9,495 nt of DNA from Rhodospirillaceae bacterium (GTDB lineage: Bacteria; Pseudomonadota; Alphaproteobacteria; Rhodospirillales; Magnetovibrionaceae). A program made the translations under genes and the position numbers. The notes under the pieces are model-generated. The model saw only the letters and a list, made by a program, of their open reading frames with translations. It was not told the origin of the DNA and searched no databases. The stretch covers positions 1 through 9,495 of the forward strand of contig NVSZ01000017.1 of the NCBI GenBank assembly GCA_002732845.1, given 5' to 3'. Within the stretch, counting starts at the first letter, position 1, and each line of letters begins with the position of its first letter. Of the stretch, positions 6,561 to 9,495 are shown piece by piece.

Positions 6561-7221
6561 CGGTACCAATGCGCACATGTGTGGCGCCCAATTCAATGGC
6601 CGTCGCAAAATCCCCACTCATGCCCATGGACAGGGCTTTTATGTTATTTCGGGCGGCAATTTTTGACAACAGCGCAAAATGCATCGCGGGCTCTTCCGTT
6701 GCCGGGGGAATACACATCAAACCTTGCACATTCAAGCCTAGGTCATCCCTGCACAATTTAATAAAATCATCGGCCGCCGCCGGTAAAACCCCCGCTTTTT
6801 GCGGTTCTTCCCCGGTATTGATCTGTAAAAACACGGGAAGTGAACGGCCCTGCGCTACAAATTCACGCGCCAGGGCGCGCGCCAATTTTTCCCGGTCAAC
6901 GGATTCAATCACATCAAAGGTCGCAACCGCTTGTTTAACCTTGTTGGTTTGCAAGGGGCCGATCAGATGCACCTGAACATCGGGAAAGTCAGTTCGTAGT
7001 GGCGGCCATTTTTCTTGTGCTTCTTGTACTCGGTTTTCGCCAAACGTACGTTGGCCCTTTTCAAGCGCCGGGCGAATGCGCGTCGCGTCATGAAACTTTG
7101 AAACCGCCACCAAAGTCACGCCATGTGCCGGACGTTCTGCCTTTTTAAGGGCTTGATCCATCAGTATTTTCACCTGTTGCAGATTTTGCGCGACATCGAT
7201 TTGATCAGAAGACGTTTCCAT
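6541..7221 (-). CDS. yggS: YggS-family PLP homeostasis protein
   Basis: Small cytosolic protein that binds pyridoxal 5'-phosphate (PLP) and keeps free PLP and amino-acid pools balanced; it has the fold of the alanine racemase N-domain without known catalysis. The 226 residues match the family length of about 230. The PLP lysine is Lys42 in LVAVSKFHD. GENRVQEAQEK, VHLIGPLQTNK, the SVDREKLA region and the MSGDFATAIELGATHVRIG phosphate-binding segment near the C-terminus are all present, ending in TAIFGQR. The start at 7221 is chosen because GGAG lies five bases upstream; the longer reading to 7281 would run into the divergent ThiE-like gene. The 3' end lies inside the last codons of the transpeptidase-like gene. 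Confidence 0.94.
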   Translation of the reverse strand: METSSDQIDVAQNLQQVKILMDQALKKAERPAHGVTLVAVSKFHDATRIRPALEKGQRTFGENRVQEAQEKWPPLRTDFPDVQVHLIGPLQTNKVKQAVATFDVIESVDREKLARALAREFVAQGRSLPVFLQINTGEEPQKAGVLPAAADDFIKLCRDDLGLNVQGLMCIPPATEEPAMHFALLSKIAARNNIKALSMGMSGDFATAIELGATHVRIGTAIFGQR

Positions 7222-7226
7222 GGGGG

Positions 7227-7230
7227 CTCC
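7227..7230 (-). promoter_or_regulatory. ribosome binding site fixing the yggS start
   Basis: GGAG on the minus strand, five bases before ATG 7221. It supports this start over the upstream in-frame ATGs at 7245 and 7281. Confidence 0.65.
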
Positions 7231-7250
7231 AATTGGGCTAAACATTTGAT

Positions 7251-7856
7251 ATGAAGAAACTAGCAAAACTTGCCGCACCACTCAATTGGCGTCACGAAAA
7301 AAATAGGGCTATCCCTCATTTTTATGTGATGACCTGCCAAGACCGCTTGCCCGATCCGCACAGTATATTGGACGTTCTGCCCAAAGGCGCCGCAATAATC
7401 CTCAGAAACACCGATGCGAAAGAACTCGAACAGCTTGCCCGTGCGGTTTTGCCCGCAGCCCATCGAAACGGCTTAAAGGTTTTACTGGCGAATGATGTAC
7501 GTCTCGCGATTAAACTGGGGGCCGATGGTGTTCATTTGTCTGAACATAATGCTCGACGGGGAGCTCTCACAAATGTTTCTCATAAACCGGGGTTTCTGGT
7601 CAGCGCCGCCGCACATTCAAAACGCGCCCTCTGGTGGGCCAAAAAAGCAAATGCGGATGTGGTGCTGCTTTCCCCCGTCTTTGCTACACAAAGTCATGTA
7701 AATGCAAAAACATTGGGGGTTTTGCGCACCCTGCGTTTGGCCCGTGGTTGTTCCCTGAAAAGTATTGTGCTGGGCGGCATCACACCGCTTTCGGCGCATC
7801 GCCTGAAACATACATGTATTTATGGACTGGCCGCAATCGGCGCGTGGCAAGATTAA
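7251..7856 (+). CDS. ThiE/TenI-like protein, probably divergent
   Basis: A TIM-barrel protein of the thiamine-phosphate synthase/TenI superfamily. ThiE joins the thiazole and pyrimidine halves of thiamine; TenI-type relatives do not. The 201 residues show LLANDVRLAIKLGADGVHLSE (78-98), the VSAAAHS strand (117-123), ADVVLLSPVFATQSH (135-149) and VLGGITP (173-179), all at family positions. Several ThiE ligand positions differ from the canonical form: the QLREK motif is reduced to ILRN with only Arg52, the Asp of GQxD after the GADGVH strand is missing (SEHN), and the T-K-x-G phosphate loop reads SHVNAKTLG. Asn81-Asp82 are kept. It may therefore be a paralogue with another substrate. No other thi gene is in view. 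No clear ribosome binding site is seen before ATG 7251. The gene is divergent from yggS across 29 bp. Confidence 0.8.
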   Translation: MKKLAKLAAPLNWRHEKNRAIPHFYVMTCQDRLPDPHSILDVLPKGAAIILRNTDAKELEQLARAVLPAAHRNGLKVLLANDVRLAIKLGADGVHLSEHNARRGALTNVSHKPGFLVSAAAHSKRALWWAKKANADVVLLSPVFATQSHVNAKTLGVLRTLRLARGCSLKSIVLGGITPLSAHRLKHTCIYGLAAIGAWQD

Positions 7857-7873
7857 GCGTCTTCCCCAAAAGA

Positions 7874-7903
7874 CAAAAGAAAAGGGCGACCCGAAGGCCG
7901 CCC
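7874..7903 (-). terminator. intrinsic terminator of the porin gene
   Basis: Read on the minus strand, GGGCGGCC and GGTCGCCC form an 8-bp stem (one G/U pair) capped by a TTCG loop closed by C-G, the very stable cUUCGg type. TTTTCTTTTG follows. It lies about 30 bases past the porin stop. On the plus strand the same hairpin is followed only by TCTCTATA, so it is at best a weak terminator for the ThiE-like gene. Confidence 0.85.
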
Positions 7904-7918
7904 TCTCTATAAAGTCGT

Positions 7919-7937
7919 CTAAGTTAACTTAACTTAG
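7919..7937. repeat. 19-bp perfect palindrome over the porin stop
   Basis: CTAAGTTAA, a central C, then TTAACTTAG give two perfect 9-base arms. The element covers the porin stop codon (7934-7936) and sits just ahead of the terminator hairpin. It could be an extra mRNA 3' hairpin with a very small loop, or a protein site. Confidence 0.5.
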
Positions 7938-9058
7938 AAGCCAACTTCGATGCCTGCGATGAAACCGCTGACTTCAAAGTCATCAGTTGTAATTGCAGAT
8001 TCGGTTGTAGCTTTGCTGTTCCAGTATACGCCAGACAGAGCAACACCAGCACCTAGGTCATAGGTAGCGCCGATTTGCCATTTTTTGTCTTTGTTGTCAG
8101 CAGTAAGAGCTGCAGTGTTGTTACGCTTAGCAGTCATGTAAGCAGCAGCGATGCTGTAAGGACCAGTTTCGTAACCAACGCCCAATTCCCAAGCACTGCC
8201 ATCTTGGCTTCCGTCTGTAGAAGCCAAAACGAGTGCAGTGGAACGCTGTTCGTTGAAGTCAGTGTAACCACCAGCAACAGTGAAGCCAGCCATGCCAACG
8301 CTCAAACCAACGTGATTGTTTTCAGTGTTGCCACCAAAGTTCATGTGTGTAACGTCAGCAGCAACAGATGCTCCGCCGACTTCACCACCGAATGCGATAC
8401 CATAGGTGTATGCATCAGCAGCATTGCTAGAAGCACCAGTGATTTGACCATCTTGGTCGTTAGCTGTGTAAGAAGCATATACGTTTACGCCAGAGAAGTT
8501 AGGAGAAACATATTTCAATTTCAAACCTTTGCTACCTGTGTCGGTGATGTCGCCTGCAGCAGAACCGTAAGCAGCAGAGCTTGTGCCAGCAGCAGAAGCT
8601 GTAAGTGCCAAGCCGTCTGTATCACCCCAGTCATAAGAACCAACAGGCAAAGGAGCACGGGTCAAGAAATCGTCAGCAGCGTGTGTTGTAGAACCAAGAG
8701 TAACTGCGCCGATTGCGTCGCTGGAAACTTCCATGGAAACAACGTCAAATTTACGAGCTGTAGCGCCTTGGCCGACACGTGTTGAAGATTCCAATTGGAT
8801 GTCAACAGCTACAGAAAGACCGTTGTCCAATTTTGTGGAACCACGGAAGTAGACTTCTGAGTTAGATTGCAAACCCAAGTTCACACCGCGCAATGTGGAA
8901 GTGTCCGCAGTTGCAGCAACTTCGTCATGGTTGGTCAAAGCAACATACTGACGCATGAAACCACCAAGGGACAATTTGATTTTTTCAGCAGCAAATGCTT
9001 CAGCTGAAACGGTTGTAAGTGCAACAACGGCTGTAGTTGCGAGAAGGATCTTTTTCAT
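7934..9058 (-). CDS. Gram-negative general porin
   Basis: Outer-membrane beta-barrel forming a diffusion channel for small solutes. The 374-residue precursor begins with a classic signal peptide (MKKILLATTAVVAL and on to AEAFA) with likely cleavage after Ala23. The mature part starts KIKLSLGGFM and is made of alternating short strands and Gly/Ser/Thr/Asp-rich loops, with no cysteine. It ends in the Phe-terminated barrel-assembly signal (GFIAGIEVGF). The ribosome site AGGAGA (9063-9068) is near ideal, four bases from ATG. Alanine codons are mostly GCT and GCA, unlike GCC/GCG-rich ftsK, as expected for a highly expressed gene. It is a single-gene unit with its own terminator. A weak TTGAAA-16-CATAAA promoter may lie at 9077-9104, but the true promoter could be further upstream. 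Channel selectivity cannot be read from the sequence. Confidence 0.93.
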   Translation of the reverse strand: MKKILLATTAVVALTTVSAEAFAAEKIKLSLGGFMRQYVALTNHDEVAATADTSTLRGVNLGLQSNSEVYFRGSTKLDNGLSVAVDIQLESSTRVGQGATARKFDVVSMEVSSDAIGAVTLGSTTHAADDFLTRAPLPVGSYDWGDTDGLALTASAAGTSSAAYGSAAGDITDTGSKGLKLKYVSPNFSGVNVYASYTANDQDGQITGASSNAADAYTYGIAFGGEVGGASVAADVTHMNFGGNTENNHVGLSVGMAGFTVAGGYTDFNEQRSTALVLASTDGSQDGSAWELGVGYETGPYSIAAAYMTAKRNNTAALTADNKDKKWQIGATYDLGAGVALSGVYWNSKATTESAITTDDFEVSGFIAGIEVGF

Positions 9059-9220
9059 AGTCTCTCCTAAGATTTATTTATGTTCACCAAGTTCTTGTTT
9101 TCAAGATTCTCAATAAACGCTTTAATTCATAACCCCTAAACTAGGTTGCAAGGATACTGGCCCAACGACTTTCCAATAGCAAGCGTTCCTCATCCCTCGG
9201 TGATGCAAAAACTACACGCC

Positions 9221-9236
9221 GTGATAAAAATATCAC
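9221..9236. repeat. inverted repeat GTGATA-N4-TATCAC
   Basis: Perfect 6-bp arms around AAAA, about 165 bases upstream of the porin start. TATCACA recurs at 9324-9330. It resembles a dimeric regulator's operator, but its spacing fits neither the CRP nor the FNR consensus. Confidence 0.45.
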
Positions 9237-9337
9237 AGTCCGACTTTGGAACATTATATTACCCGTCTTAAATAAGTCCCTCTTTGTTAAAATTTCCTAT
9301 TTTTTCTGTCTATTACCGCTTTTTATCACATCGCACA

Positions 9338-9365
9338 TTGCGAGAACTGTTGATCTGAGTATTAT
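9338..9365 (+). promoter_or_regulatory. possible sigma-70 promoter of the 9443 gene
   Basis: TTGCGA (9338-9343), a 16-base spacer, then TATTAT (9360-9365). Transcription would start near 9372, giving a leader of about 70 bases that contains the 11-bp direct repeat. Confidence 0.35.
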
Positions 9366-9404
9366 GAGGCGGTTTCAAAGGATAGATCGCATCTTGCGCG
9401 AAAG

Positions 9405-9432
9405 TTCGGAGCAAGGCGAAATTCGGAGCAAG
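9405..9432 (+). repeat. tandem 11-bp direct repeat
   Basis: TTCGGAGCAAG occurs at 9405-9415 and again at 9422-9432, a 17-base period with spacer GCGAAA. Each copy contains GGAG, but even the nearer one is 14 bases from ATG 9443, far for a ribosome site. It could be two binding sites in the leader or tandem ribosome-entry sequences. Confidence 0.5.
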
Positions 9433-9442
9433 TCTTTATATC

Positions 9443-9495
9443 ATGAAAAATAACAACACCTTCAAAATAGGCCTCATTGCACTCTTGGCCGTCTT
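9443..9495 (+). CDS. exported protein, 5' end only
   Basis: The window ends after 17 codons, reading MKNNNTFKIGLIALLAV. A short basic start followed by a hydrophobic run looks like a signal peptide or lipoprotein leader, so the product is probably exported. No in-frame start exists upstream before a stop at 9383, which makes ATG 9443 the only choice. The mature protein lies outside the window, so no family can be named. Confidence 0.55.
   Translation, partial: MKNNNTFKIGLIALLAV

Larger units (their letters stand above)
9059..9442. other. divergent control region, porin / next gene
   Basis: A 384-bp stretch with no supportable gene. It is AT-rich and separates the porin (leftward) from the exported-protein gene at 9443 (rightward). 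It holds an inverted repeat at 9221-9236, a second copy of TATCACA at 9324-9330, a possible rightward promoter at 9338-9365 and an 11-bp direct repeat at 9405-9432. CCTAAACTAGG (9136-9146) is a further small palindrome. A small RNA could be present but none can be shown. Confidence 0.6.

Noticed and set aside
8075..8785. 236-codon open frame on the + strand
   Set aside because: Lies entirely antisense to the porin. Its Cys/Ser/Val-rich composition mirrors the porin's Gly/Ala/Thr codons, and it has no ribosome site or recognisable motif.
8000..9058. Horizontal transfer of the porin because of its different codon use
   Set aside because: The GCT/GCA preference is better explained by high expression. 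No mobile element, integrase or attachment repeat flanks it.
9221..9236. CRP or FNR binding site
   Set aside because: The half-sites are GTGA-N8-TCAC and TGAT-N6-ATCA. CRP needs GTGA-N6-TCAC and FNR needs TGAT-N4-ATCA, so neither spacing fits.

Overview
This window looks like chromosomal DNA of an alphaproteobacterium, probably a Rhodospirillales-type lineage of moderate GC. The evidence is the ftsK-lolA pair, a RibA protein carrying a degenerate RibB-like front half, a TenI/ThiE-like paralogue beside yggS, and a Gram-negative porin with an alphaproteobacterial-style signal peptide and C-terminal Phe. No genus is assigned, because the sequence alone does not settle it. There is no tRNA, rRNA, CRISPR array or insertion sequence. 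Most of the window is housekeeping.

Layout, left to right. (1) 77-3172, + strand: ftsK (DNA translocase) and lolA (periplasmic lipoprotein carrier). They abut with no spacer, so they form a cell-envelope/division operon. A 19-bp near-palindrome lies directly before ftsK. (2) 3169-3870, - strand: an OmpR/PhoB-type response regulator that meets lolA tail to tail. Its receiver domain has lost the phosphoacceptor Asp, the switch Thr and the conserved Lys. (3) 4017-5174, + strand: ribA (GTP cyclohydrolase II), divergent from the regulator across a 140-bp control region and followed by a good intrinsic terminator. (4) 5274-6560, + strand: a textbook sigma-54 promoter with an 8-bp inverted repeat across its -12 element. 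It precedes a protein of unknown function and a YkuD-type L,D-transpeptidase-like gene, probably one operon. (5) 6541-7221, - strand: yggS (PLP homeostasis), overlapping the transpeptidase-like gene by 20 bp tail to tail. (6) 7251-7856, + strand: a ThiE/TenI-like protein divergent from yggS across 29 bp. (7) 7874-9058, - strand: a general porin with its terminator. (8) 9059-9495: a 384-bp control region with two short repeat structures, then the first 17 codons of an exported-protein gene.

The least described part is the sigma-54-controlled pair (unknown protein plus L,D-transpeptidase-like protein). Three other proteins are recognisable family members whose key residues have been replaced: the receiver of the regulator, the RibB half of RibA, and the ThiE-like protein. 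All functional assignments are from reading the protein sequences; no database search was run.
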